Positions 18,785 through 27,756 of a DNA stretch of 64,000 nucleotides are shown here, piece after piece. The position numbers and the translations under genes were made by a program. Source of the DNA: Dulcicalothrix desertica PCC 7102 (lineage in GTDB: Bacteria; Cyanobacteriota; Cyanobacteriia; Cyanobacteriales; Nostocaceae); contig NZ_RSCL01000008.1 of the NCBI RefSeq assembly GCF_003991905.1, positions 346,193 through 410,192 of the forward strand, in the 5' to 3' direction. The notes beneath the pieces are model-generated. The model was not told where the DNA came from. It did no database searches and saw only the letters and a program-made list of their open reading frames with translations. Position 1 is the stretch's first letter. Each line of letters begins with the position of its first letter.

Positions 18785-20257
18785 TTAATTATTTTGTTTT
18801 TCCATTTGTTTCTGCATTTGATATTCTTTAGGCGGGTTTAAGAAAATTTGCTCGCCTTGTTTGACTCCATCAAGAACTTGGGTTTGGTCTTTGATTTGTG
18901 AACCAACGGTAATGGCGCGAAATTGCGGTTGATTTTTAGCATCGGGCACCAAGACACCTGTATTTCCTTTCTCTGTGACAATAGCTACAGTCGGCACCAT
19001 TAAAGCATTTGGTACATCGTCGCCTAAGAACGTCAAGTCAACGTTTAAGCCAGAGCGTAACTTATCTTCACCTGTATCGATTTGTACTCGTATTTGAAAT
19101 AAAGTCACGCCTTCTTCTTTGACAGCTTCGGGTGCAATTAACCGAACACGTCCTTTAAATACTTGGTCTGGGTAAGCATCACTAGTAATTTCTACTTGCT
19201 GCCCAACTCTGATTCTACCAATATCGGCTTCGGGTACACTTGCTAAAACTTCCAAACCACGTACTAAAGCTACTACCGAACTTGATGTAGCTGAAGCACT
19301 TGCTGATGCGGAAGTTGTCGGCGCCACATAAGCACCAACGTTGGCATATTTTTGTGTGACAATACCAGAAAACGGCGCCCGGATAATTGAATCTTCTAAA
19401 TTTACTAATTCTGATTGGAGTCTTGCTTGTGCTTCTGCAACCGCAGCAGTACGTTGAGCAATTTCTTCAGGACGTGAACCGCTTAGAGCTAATTGTAGTG
19501 CCGCGCGCGCTTCTGCAACTGTAGCAGTACGTTGGGCAATTTCTTCTGAACGGCTACCACTTTGCGATAACGATAAACGTTTTTGAGCTTCGCGTAAAGA
19601 AGCTTTAGCAGAATTATCATCGCTTATAGCTTGGTCTAATAACTGCTGTCTTTCGGCGCCTTGACCAACAAGATAACGATAACGCCGCACTTGTTCAGCA
19701 GTATAATTAGCTCGCGCCTGTGCTGCATCAACTTGTGCTTGAGCTTGGGCTATTTCTTGGGGACGGTTTCCCGCGCGCGATAAAGCTAACTGTGCTTCTT
19801 GTGAAGCTAACCTAGCTCGTGCTTGAGCTATTTCTTGGGGACGACTACCTGCACGTGCTTGGTCGAGTTGTGCTTTTGCTTGTGCAACATTTGCCCGTGC
19901 TTGTTGAATACGAGCTTGAATATCAGCACTATTCATTTTGGCAATAATTTGCCCTTGCTGTACCTTATCACCTTGTTCGACAAATAGCTGCCCAAGAATA
20001 CCACCAGTTTTAGGGCTGACATTCACACTTTGAACTGGGGTAACTCTACCACTAGCAGTAATTCGTAAGGTGACATTTTTTGCCTCAACTGGAACCGTAA
20101 GTTGGGAAATATCTTCGTTTCGACCACGTTGAGTAATAAATGTATTAGTAGCGACAGTCCCAGCGACAAAAACACCAGCTGCCATCAAACCCAATACCCA
20201 ACGGGACGGAGACTTTATCTTTGTACCAAAAACAGGAATTTTGATTTGCGTTGCCAT
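18785..20257 (-). CDS. Membrane-fusion (periplasmic adaptor) protein of the ABC exporter
   Basis: 490 aa. One N-terminal membrane helix (WVLGLMAAGVFVAGTVATNT, ~20-40) anchors it; a biotinyl-lipoyl-like half (GRVTPVQSVNVSPKTGG) leads into a long helical hairpin at ~105-290. This hairpin is an internal repeat with the phrase GSRPQEIAQ or GNRPQEIAQ four or five times, which lengthens the coiled coil. The second lipoyl half (IIRAPFSGIVTQKYANVGAYV) and a beta-barrel/MP domain follow. A Ser/Ala stretch (TSASASASATSS) sits in the barrel. It is the first gene of the exporter operon and would link the pump to an outer-membrane TolC-type channel encoded elsewhere. Confidence 0.92.
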   Translation of the reverse strand: MATQIKIPVFGTKIKSPSRWVLGLMAAGVFVAGTVATNTFITQRGRNEDISQLTVPVEAKNVTLRITASGRVTPVQSVNVSPKTGGILGQLFVEQGDKVQQGQIIAKMNSADIQARIQQARANVAQAKAQLDQARAGSRPQEIAQARARLASQEAQLALSRAGNRPQEIAQAQAQVDAAQARANYTAEQVRRYRYLVGQGAERQQLLDQAISDDNSAKASLREAQKRLSLSQSGSRSEEIAQRTATVAEARAALQLALSGSRPEEIAQRTAAVAEAQARLQSELVNLEDSIIRAPFSGIVTQKYANVGAYVAPTTSASASASATSSSVVALVRGLEVLASVPEADIGRIRVGQQVEITSDAYPDQVFKGRVRLIAPEAVKEEGVTLFQIRVQIDTGEDKLRSGLNVDLTFLGDDVPNALMVPTVAIVTEKGNTGVLVPDAKNQPQFRAITVGSQIKDQTQVLDGVKQGEQIFLNPPKEYQMQKQMEKQNN

Positions 20258-20586
20258 AGAAACACGTATATATATTTAATTGATGGGTATGGTTAATGGA
20301 GAATATATTTTTAGCCGCTGGTATGGTATACAACCAATCGCCTATTAATTACCGTAATCTACTTTGTAAAGATTTACTTAATATGAGTTCATATTAACCG
20401 CTTGTACGCTAAGGCGCCTTCACCTAAGAGGGTGAATTACTTACTTACTCCTCTGTGAACTCTGCGTCTAATAAGGTAAAATTCAACACTTTGTTTCTCC
20501 AAACACTTGTACTTATTCCCCAACAAAGTAATAATTAACTATAATTTTCCGTCACCCAGTATCTCAAACACGACAGGTTAAAACTC

Positions 20587-21756
20587 ATGGAGTACAACAC
20601 TCAGGAATTAGCACAACTTTACAAAAACGCGCTCCTTAACGATGTACTCCCGTTTTGGAAAAAATATTCTATCGACTGGGAAAAAGGTGGTTATTTCACC
20701 TGTTTAGACACAAACGGTCAAGTTTACGACACCGACAAATTTATTTGGCTGCAAAACCGTCAAGTCTGGACGTTCTCAATGCTGTGTAACGAGATAGAAA
20801 AGCGTGAGGAGTGGCTGAAAATTGCGGAATGTGGCGCCAAATTTCTTGCACAACACGGACGTGACGAGGAAGGAAACTGGTATTTTGCCTTAAATCGCGA
20901 AGGTCAACCACTCGTACAACCTTACAATATATTCTCCGATTGCTTCGCGGCGATGGCGTTCAGTAAATATGCACTAGCTTCAGGTGAAGAGTGGGCGAAA
21001 GATATAGCAATGCAAGCTTATAATAATGTATTGCGTCGCAAAGACAATCCCAAAGGTAAATATACAAAAGCTTATCCTGGTACGCGCGTCATGAAATCGT
21101 TAGCAGTACCTATGATTTTAGCGAACCTGACTTTGGAGATGGAGTGGTTGTTACCGAGTGAGACCCTCGAACAAGTTCTGGAAGCAACTGCATGTGAAGT
21201 TATGGGTGACTTTCTCGACCAAGAACGAGGATTAATGTTTGAAAACGTCACTCCCGAAGGCGCCCATATAGATTGTTTCGATGGTAGAGTAATAAACCCA
21301 GGTCACGGCATCGAAGCGATGTGGTTTATTATGGATATCGCTCACCGTAAAAATGACACAAAAACAATCAACCAAGCTGTTGATGTCGTATTAAATATTC
21401 TCAACTTCGCATGGGATAGAGAATATGGTGGACTTTACTACTTCATGGATAGCAAAGGACACCCACCTCAACAACTCGAATGGGACCAAAAACTCTGGTG
21501 GGTACATCTAGAAACCTTAGTAGCACTGGCTATGGGTTATCGCTTAACAGGGCGCCAACTCTGCTGGGAATGGTATAAAAAACTGCACGAATATTCATGG
21601 TCACATTTTGCAGACCCTCAAAATGGCGAATGGTTTGGTTATTTAAACAGACGTGGAGAAGTATTACTCAAACTCAAAGGTGGCAAATGGAAAGGATGCT
21701 TCCATGTACCACGCGCAATGTACTTATGCTGGCGCCAGTTTGAAGCACTAACATAA
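20587..21756 (+). CDS. AGE-family epimerase/isomerase
   Basis: 389 aa, the typical length of the N-acylglucosamine 2-epimerase family, an (alpha/alpha)6 barrel. Family features: [14 protein letters not shown] near the N-terminus, the active-site region [16 protein letters not shown] containing a catalytic His, and [14 protein letters not shown] with a second His. Activity could be N-acetylglucosamine/N-acetylmannosamine, cellobiose or mannose/glucose epimerisation; sequence alone does not settle it. An NahK-like sugar kinase and a DOMON-like protein lie 3-4 kb downstream, separated by two accessory genes. Confidence 0.9.
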   Translation: MEYNTQELAQLYKNALLNDVLPFWKKYSIDWEKGGYFTCLDTNGQVYDTDKFIWLQNRQVWTFSMLCNEIEKREEWLKIAECGAKFLAQHGRDEEGNWYFALNREGQPLVQPYNIFSDCFAAMAFSKYALASGEEWAKDIAMQAYNNVLRRKDNPKGKYTKAYPGTRVMKSLAVPMILANLTLEMEWLLPSETLEQVLEATACEVMGDFLDQERGLMFENVTPEGAHIDCFDGRVINPGHGIEAMWFIMDIAHRKNDTKTINQAVDVVLNILNFAWDREYGGLYYFMDSKGHPPQQLEWDQKLWWVHLETLVALAMGYRLTGRQLCWEWYKKLHEYSWSHFADPQNGEWFGYLNRRGEVLLKLKGGKWKGCFHVPRAMYLCWRQFEALT

Positions 21757-21773
21757 CACTTTAATAAATTGTG

Positions 21774-21795
21774 GCACAGGCATCCTTGCCTGTGT
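21774..21795. repeat. GCACAGG hairpin repeat
   Basis: Palindrome gcacaggcatccttgcctgt after the epimerase stop, a member of the dispersed GGCATCC family; a possible terminator. It is followed at about 21820-21855 by a gagacacagaggcacagag stretch, another common cyanobacterial repeat. Confidence 0.55.
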
Positions 21796-21994
21796 AATAA
21801 AAGTAATTATCTTTACCATAGAGACACAGAGGCACAGAGAAGAAAAAAAGAGAGGCGTAATATTACCGATTTTGGCGCCGTTACAAAGAGTTAAAGTCAG
21901 TAATATTTTCAGAAATTTTACTGTTTTAAATACCAAAATTATTAGCCATTATAAAATTGTATTTTATTACGGTGCATTCGATTATAAAGAATTT

Positions 21995-23992
21995 ATGGTT
22001 AAGCTAGATTCTGTCTATGATAAATCTGTTTTTAAAAATATTAGTATTAAACTTACTGTTAATCACGATGTTCAGGAAGAAATTAATTATTTAAACGAAA
22101 CTATTTCTTATCTACACGAAACTCATAATCATTTTAAGAATCAATATAATGTATTCCTCCTAAATAAAATTAACATTAATCCTCAAAATCTTTCAAACAC
22201 TCCTTCATTGGACGTGATAAGAGGTAAAAGCGGCTCTCATAAATATGTTAATTTTCCAAAGGAATTAGAAGATGTAATTGTTGTTCCTATTATTACCAAA
22301 AAGCAGTTAGAAGAAGTAGATGTAAAATTTGGTGAGTCGATAAACTTTATATCCAATTATATTCAGAAAATAACTTTACTTAAACAAATTCATTATCGCC
22401 TTAAAAAATATATTAGACCAAAGAAAAAAATAGATTATCCTTATAAAAATTTTGACGGGTTAAAGAGTTATATATCAACAAAAAGTTTAATGATTAGACA
22501 TAAAATAGTATTGAAAGCTAATCAAGAGAATGACTCATACATAGAACAAGTTCAAGCTGTAATTCAAGAGTTAACTGACATCAAAAGAAAAGTAACTAAA
22601 CTACTGTCTTTAGATGAAAATTCTGAATACACTGAAGAAATTATTGCTAGGGCAAAACATTTAATAGACATTTTAGGTTTAAATACAATTTATCAAATTC
22701 ATTTGAATGATAAGTTTGAAACAGTGATAAATATAAATAATAAAAATTATTCTATAAAAGACATTATCAACGAATGTCATAAGGTTGAAAAACAGCTTAA
22801 TTATATTCTTAATCAAACAGAAAATCTTAATTGCGTGATTGAAAATTGCTTAAAAGATAAGAAATTTATTGCAACTTACAAAGAAAAATTTAATTTAAAG
22901 GAGAAAACCTCTCTTACTACATTGCGAAGTGAAATTAATGACAGTTTCAAAAAGATGGATTGTAAATTACGTTTAACAAGCCCCAATAACTTATACTTGA
23001 GTATGGAACATTTACAGAAACATGCTAATTTAAAATACTTGCAAGCAACAGGTGAAAAAATAGAAATATTTTTAAGTTATAACCAGGAGAATAAAAGTTT
23101 CGATACGAATAAGATTATAAGCTTAATGCAAATATTTGGGTTGTCAATACAAGGATTTGGATTAAATGGCTTTGGTGAGTATGTATTGTACTCTAATTAT
23201 GACAAATCTATGTTTAGAACTTTAGAAGATGTAATCAAAGAATTGTCAAGATTCAAAGCTAAAATTGAAATGTATATATCAAAAATAAATTTTTTACTAA
23301 AAATTGGTAAACAGTGTCTTGAATACCCACAATTTTTTGCAGCATTGCAACAATCTTACTTGACAAACGCCAAAAATATTGAATCTTACCTCAATAAATA
23401 TAAAGCCAAACTTGATAAATGTGAAGTAGATTCAGAGACAAACATTACAGAAGTAGAAGAAAAAGCTTTAAGTTCTAAATATATATATTCGGAATTAATA
23501 GAATTGGAAAAACATGTAAAATACGTTTTCGATTTAGTTTATAAAGGTTTTTTCAAAGAAGTTACCATTGCAATAAATGAGAGTAACCCAAACAAGAATA
23601 TTTCTGAGATTATCCAAAGCGTGGATAGTATAGGGTTGGAATTTGTGAATCGTAAAAAAATTGAGTTAGTTTTTCTTTATGGTGACACAAAAGCTACTTA
23701 TTTAAATCTTCGAGATAGATGTAAAAACTTAAATTATTTAGTTTATCAGTTAAATATCAAAGCAGAAAAACTTGCAAAATATAATGAAAAACTGTTGCAG
23801 CAAGTTATTGAACAAAGTTCTGTACAACAAAATCAAACTAGTACAAATAAAGCTCTAAAATCTTCGTATATTCAGTGGTTTGCTATTTGTTTATTTATAT
23901 GTGGGTTCTGGGCATTTATTCTTTACGAAAAGAACTCTGACGATAATGTAAACTCAGAAGTCACAACAACTTATCACTACTATCGAAAATAA
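21995..23992 (+). CDS. Large AT-rich coiled-coil protein with C-terminal membrane anchor
   Basis: About 665 aa from ATG 21995; an in-frame TTG at 21872 would add 41 residues but lies next to a repeat. No family is recognised. The protein is Lys/Asn/Ile/Glu-rich with many heptad-like stretches (QEEINYLNETISYLHETHNH; LEEVDVKFGESINFISNYIQ). One strongly hydrophobic helix lies near the C-terminus (QWFAICLFICGFWAFILY), followed by about 20 polar residues, which makes it look tail-anchored. Base composition is far more AT-rich than the flanking genes and GGCGCC sites are absent from it, suggesting recent transfer. It sits between metabolic genes with its own gap on each side. Function unknown. Confidence 0.65.
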   Translation: MVKLDSVYDKSVFKNISIKLTVNHDVQEEINYLNETISYLHETHNHFKNQYNVFLLNKININPQNLSNTPSLDVIRGKSGSHKYVNFPKELEDVIVVPIITKKQLEEVDVKFGESINFISNYIQKITLLKQIHYRLKKYIRPKKKIDYPYKNFDGLKSYISTKSLMIRHKIVLKANQENDSYIEQVQAVIQELTDIKRKVTKLLSLDENSEYTEEIIARAKHLIDILGLNTIYQIHLNDKFETVININNKNYSIKDIINECHKVEKQLNYILNQTENLNCVIENCLKDKKFIATYKEKFNLKEKTSLTTLRSEINDSFKKMDCKLRLTSPNNLYLSMEHLQKHANLKYLQATGEKIEIFLSYNQENKSFDTNKIISLMQIFGLSIQGFGLNGFGEYVLYSNYDKSMFRTLEDVIKELSRFKAKIEMYISKINFLLKIGKQCLEYPQFFAALQQSYLTNAKNIESYLNKYKAKLDKCEVDSETNITEVEEKALSSKYIYSELIELEKHVKYVFDLVYKGFFKEVTIAINESNPNKNISEIIQSVDSIGLEFVNRKKIELVFLYGDTKATYLNLRDRCKNLNYLVYQLNIKAEKLAKYNEKLLQQVIEQSSVQQNQTSTNKALKSSYIQWFAICLFICGFWAFILYEKNSDDNVNSEVTTTYHYYRK

Positions 23993-24158
23993 TAAGCAAA
24001 CCATCAATAATCATATGTAGCTTATTCAAGCTTGTAATACATCACAGTCATATTATTGTGGAGATGAAACTTTGGACTTAACACCCCTATGACATAAACA
24101 TATGTATTACTTATAGTATAGTAAGCAGTAACAGCACAAAATAAATATAAATAAGATA

Positions 24159-24494
24159 ATGACTGTTGTAACACCTAAGCGATTTACGATTGACGAATAC
24201 CATCGGCTGATTGAACTTGGCTTTTTTACAGAAGGCGATAAAATTGAGTTGATTCGTGGGGAATTGATACTTCGGATAGCAAAAGGAACGCCACATACTG
24301 TATGTGGTTCCATATTGTGCCGCCAACTTGATAGACTGTTAGGTGACAGAGCCGTCATCCGTGGACATCACCCTTATCAAAATGCTCAAGGTAAATATAG
24401 TTATCTATCTGCCCAGGTTTACTTACCTCATCAACATATATTAATTCCTGGGTTTGAACCTATTAGTTTAGACCTAAGCAGAGTGTTGTTGTAA
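24159..24494 (+). pseudogene. Uma2-family endonuclease with internal deletion
   Basis: 111 aa against about 190 for Uma2 (DUF820) proteins. The N-terminus is normal (TVVTPKRFTIDEYHRLIELG, DKIELIRGELILRIA, then HTVCGSILCRQLDRLLGDRA). The next part, which should hold the PD-(D/E)xK catalytic core, is missing. The chain joins straight to the typical C-terminal strands (NAQGKYSYLSAQVYLPHQHI, IPGFEPISLDLSRVLL). The frame is kept, so this is an in-frame deletion of about 75 codons, probably non-functional. Uma2 genes are multicopy in cyanobacteria and decay often. Confidence 0.75.
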
Positions 24495-24576
24495 AAGTAA
24501 CCTTGCAACACTTTGATACAGACCAGTGTGCAGCAGTTGCGCTACTATATCTCTCATGATAGGGGAGTCGCGCGCA

Positions 24577-25671
24577 ATGACAGATAATTTAATTAACATA
24601 GCTGACCAATTTACTCAAGTCGGACAAGTTAAAGACGTTCGACCATTTGGTAGTGGCAATATAAATGATACTTTTTTAGTAACGCTAAATTCTATGCAGC
24701 AAAAGAATTTTGTGTTACAGCGCATCAATACGCAAGTGTTTCGCCAGCCTCAATTTGTTATGCAAAACATGCGTATTTTTACAGAGCATGTCAGTCAACG
24801 ACTACAAAATACGTCTTTAAATCGTCGTTGGGAAGTGCCAAATGTATTACTTACCAAGGACGGGCAAGACCATTATACAGATGATCAAGGTTTGTTTTGG
24901 CGCGCGATTAGTTTTATCGAAGCTTCTGAGTCTTTCAATGTTATGCACGACGCGGAACAAGCTAGGGAAATTGGTTATGCGTTAGGCATGTTCCATAATT
25001 TAATTAGCGACCTATCACCACAAAAACTTGCCGATACTCTTGAAGGGTTTCATATTACCCCACTTTATTTAAAGCATTACAACGAAGTTTTAGCTACTGT
25101 AACTCCTGCCTCGACTCCAGAAGTCAATTATTGCTTACAGTTTGTAGAAAAACATTATTCCCTGGCGCCTATACTAGAAAATGCCAAAGCACAAGGCAAG
25201 CTACCACTACGTTTAATGCATGGCGACCCAAAGATAAATAATGTCATGTTCGACACTAGTACTAAAAAAGCAGTCAGTGTCATCGACCTTGATACAGTAA
25301 AACCAGGATTAGTGCATTATGATATTGGTGACTGTTTACGGTCTGGTTGCAACCCTGTAGGTGAAGAAACCGAAAATTGGCAAAGCATTACTTTTGATAG
25401 CGATATTTGTAAAGAAATTCTCCAAGGATATTTAGCTGTAGCGAAGGAATTTCTTACCCCCAATGACTATATATATATGTACGATGCCATCCGCTTGATA
25501 GCATTCGAGTTGGGGTTAAGATTTTTTGCCGACTATTTAGCAGGCAATGTTTATTTCAAAGTCAAACATCCAGAACATAACTTAGCCCGCGCGCTTGTAC
25601 AGTTTAAACTCACCGAAAGCATCGAAGCGCAAGAAGCAACAATTAATAAAATTATTCAGGATGTAAAATAA
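24577..25671 (+). CDS. NahK-like sugar phosphotransferase (APH family)
   Basis: About 364 aa from ATG 24577, preceded by AGGGGAG at good spacing; an upstream in-frame start at 24526 is less likely. Aminoglycoside-phosphotransferase fold: glycine-loop FGSGNINDTF, catalytic loop LMHGDPKINNVMFD, and the metal motif VIDLDTVKPG followed by YDIGDCLRSG. The GNINDTF and DLDT features fit N-acetylhexosamine 1-kinase-like proteins rather than antibiotic kinases. It overlaps the DOMON-like gene by one base (TAATG), so the two form an operon. With the AGE epimerase at 20587 it suggests amino-sugar or hexose salvage; the substrate is inference. Confidence 0.85.
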   Translation: MTDNLINIADQFTQVGQVKDVRPFGSGNINDTFLVTLNSMQQKNFVLQRINTQVFRQPQFVMQNMRIFTEHVSQRLQNTSLNRRWEVPNVLLTKDGQDHYTDDQGLFWRAISFIEASESFNVMHDAEQAREIGYALGMFHNLISDLSPQKLADTLEGFHITPLYLKHYNEVLATVTPASTPEVNYCLQFVEKHYSLAPILENAKAQGKLPLRLMHGDPKINNVMFDTSTKKAVSVIDLDTVKPGLVHYDIGDCLRSGCNPVGEETENWQSITFDSDICKEILQGYLAVAKEFLTPNDYIYMYDAIRLIAFELGLRFFADYLAGNVYFKVKHPEHNLARALVQFKLTESIEAQEATINKIIQDVK

Positions 25672-26204
25672 TGGCAGAGACTTTTTCTTTACAGCTTTTT
25701 CCATCCACACAGGCGCCAGAAAATCTGAAAATTACAGGTAACATAGCTAGACATGAGAATTTACTCACCATTAGCTATAACCTTCTTGGCGATATCCAAC
25801 AAGTTGATATTGTATCACCAGAAACACCCGCGCGTAAACACGAACTGTGGCAAGACACCTGTTTTGAGTTTTTTCTAGGCGCCAAAAATTCTTCTGGTTA
25901 CTGGGAATTTAATCTTTCTCCTGCTGGACACTGGAACATTTACCGCTTTAATAACTACCGTCAAGGGATGCAAGAAGAAACTGCTTTTACAACACTTCCA
26001 TTTAACGTAAAGCATAATTCAGACTCTTTATCCTTAGCACTCGATGTAAACTTAGGTAAAATTATCTCTGTAGAGCAACAAATTGAAGTAGCAATTACAA
26101 CTGTCATCAAAAGAACAAACGGTGATGTAACTTACTGGGCATTGAGTCATAAAGGCGCCAAACCAGATTTTCACCTACGAGAGAGTTTTGTTGTGGAGTT
26201 ATAA
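25671..26204 (+). CDS. DOMON-like domain protein
   Basis: 177 aa, a single beta-sandwich domain of the DOMON-like family found in cyanobacteria. Features: ISYNLLGDIQQVDI, the RKHELWQDTCFEFFLG core, GYWEFNLSPAGHWNIYRFNN and YWALSHKGAKPDFHLRESF. DOMON-like domains bind haem or carbohydrate in other contexts; there is no signal peptide here, so it is cytoplasmic. It is translationally coupled to the sugar kinase (one-base overlap), which favours a role with carbohydrate, though no activity can be assigned. Confidence 0.85.
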   Translation: MAETFSLQLFPSTQAPENLKITGNIARHENLLTISYNLLGDIQQVDIVSPETPARKHELWQDTCFEFFLGAKNSSGYWEFNLSPAGHWNIYRFNNYRQGMQEETAFTTLPFNVKHNSDSLSLALDVNLGKIISVEQQIEVAITTVIKRTNGDVTYWALSHKGAKPDFHLRESFVVEL

Positions 26205-26271
26205 AATACGAGCAATTAAGTAATTATTGGTAAGTGTTGGGTTACGACGCATTGGAGATTGATAATTAAGT

Positions 26272-26778
26272 TTACAGATTTTTGTGCGTCTCCACCCAAC
26301 CTACAAATCGATGCGATTCTACATTGATATTGGATATATCAATATTTAAATTTGTCGTAAGATGTGCTGCTAGATGAGTAATAAACGCCTTTGTAGATTG
26401 AATTAACTCTTCTAAAAATATGTGGCTACTATCATTAAAATTTTGCCATACTGAGAAAAGATGCCAAGTAGAATCTGTATTTACTTTAAACGCTAGAATT
26501 GGTTCATCTTCATAGTCCATCGATTCATAATAAAAATCAACTATTTCTCCAGATTCAATTTTATTTATCCACTTAATAAGTGTTATTGCTAGTTCAAGCA
26601 AAAGAATATACTCTTCATCAAAAAAAAACTTTTCTCCTAAAGTAATTTTCAAGTCTCCTTCAACATCAGCAAGCATTTTACAACCTCCAGTTTCAAAAAG
26701 AACTATTACATTAGTAAATGAAAAGTTTAATTTGGGAGAAATGCACTCCATATTATCTAATTTCCTTTTAGCATACAT
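26272..26778 (-). CDS. Hypothetical protein downstream of the restriction endonuclease
   Basis: 168 aa from ATG 26778, which directly follows the endonuclease TAA with no gap. Internal starts (MECISPKLNF, ten codons in; MLADVEGDLK, ~35 in) are possible, and the second has GGAGG upstream on the coding strand. The protein is acidic and mixed alpha/beta (FFDEEYILLLELAITLIKWI; YYESMDYEDEPILAFKVN; HIFLEELIQSTKAFITHLAA). No family recognised. Its position makes it a third gene of the restriction-modification unit, perhaps accessory or protective, or a passenger. Confidence 0.6.
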   Translation of the reverse strand: MYAKRKLDNMECISPKLNFSFTNVIVLFETGGCKMLADVEGDLKITLGEKFFFDEEYILLLELAITLIKWINKIESGEIVDFYYESMDYEDEPILAFKVNTDSTWHLFSVWQNFNDSSHIFLEELIQSTKAFITHLAAHLTTNLNIDISNINVESHRFVGWVETHKNL

Positions 26779-27756
26779 TTATTCATCAATCAGCCAGCCA
26801 CGTTTTATTCCTTGCTCAATACCCCCACTCCAGTCAGTAGTTAAGTGTTTTCTAACTTTATAAAAAAGATGTTGAACTACAGCCACATTGACTGGGTTTT
26901 TTACGTAGTCTTCTTCATATCTATATTCACGGTCAGTATTTTTTTGTTGTCGTAATACATAAATTTGGTCAACTTTGTATTTTCGGAGGTTGACATCACT
27001 AGAGAGTTTTATCCACTCCATTACCACAATATATAAGCTATTTGGGTTTCTTGCTTTCAAATCTTCCGCTGCTCGTGATGACCCTTCGAGCATAGTTTTA
27101 TCAAGATACGTCTTGCATTCAATTGCAACAACAGGAATATCAAAGATATGAGTTTCGGTATTGCCTGTAACTTTAACTTGTGAGTAATTTTCCGGTTCTT
27201 CTTTTACAAGCGTAAGCTTTTCACCTGGGTTTTCATCTTGTTCTGGTGGAGGCGCCGCTTCAAATGATACTTGTATTGTTGCTCCAATCACAAAATCATG
27301 GTCTTTCTTTTCAATGCGCGCATATGGTCGCTTTAACATCTCGGAGTATTTTGGCGGAACAAAGAAAATATCTTTAAAGGTATGCGATTTTCCAATTAGA
27401 GTATTTTCACCAAAATCTCTTACCAAATCCTTAAATAAGTAGTACAAAAACTCTTCCAATACGCTGGAATGAAGGTTTGACCTAGAGTCAAACTTTTCAG
27501 CATAGTGTTGCTGGTCAAGAAAATCTTTGTAAGTTGAAAGAAGTTCTACTCTTTGGGTAAGGATAGTATCATCGTTATCAGTTGGCGTTGAAGTTGGCCC
27601 AACTAACTTTATATTATCTGAGTGCCATCTATCATACTCTGCTCTAATTTCCTTAAGATACTTCTTGCTATCACTGTCTCTATACTTTGTACGGTGAGCT
27701 TCTTTTTGTTCTAAATTAGAACCATGAACTAATGGGTTCCTATCGCTTGTGGGCAT
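26779..27756 (-). CDS. Type II restriction endonuclease, Bpu10I-like
   Basis: About 325 aa from ATG 27756 (MPTSDRNPLVHG), overlapping the methyltransferase 3' end by 28 bp; a longer start at 27792 is possible. The catalytic PD-(D/E)xK motif is most likely VVAIECKTYLDKTM, with the upstream acid in KDHDFVIGA. The helix after it, EGSSRAAEDLKARNPNSLYI, is as expected for this fold. The overall pattern recalls the Bpu10I family (known members cut CCTNAGC), but I cannot confirm the specificity. Pairing with a C5 methyltransferase supports a type II system. Assignment as a restriction enzyme is good; subfamily is moderate. Confidence 0.75.
   Translation of the reverse strand: MPTSDRNPLVHGSNLEQKEAHRTKYRDSDSKKYLKEIRAEYDRWHSDNIKLVGPTSTPTDNDDTILTQRVELLSTYKDFLDQQHYAEKFDSRSNLHSSVLEEFLYYLFKDLVRDFGENTLIGKSHTFKDIFFVPPKYSEMLKRPYARIEKKDHDFVIGATIQVSFEAAPPPEQDENPGEKLTLVKEEPENYSQVKVTGNTETHIFDIPVVAIECKTYLDKTMLEGSSRAAEDLKARNPNSLYIVVMEWIKLSSDVNLRKYKVDQIYVLRQQKNTDREYRYEEDYVKNPVNVAVVQHLFYKVRKHLTTDWSGGIEQGIKRGWLIDE

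Noticed and set aside
24577..25671. Antibiotic-resistance aminoglycoside kinase
   Set aside because: The loop motifs and linkage to a DOMON-like gene fit sugar kinases, not resistance enzymes.
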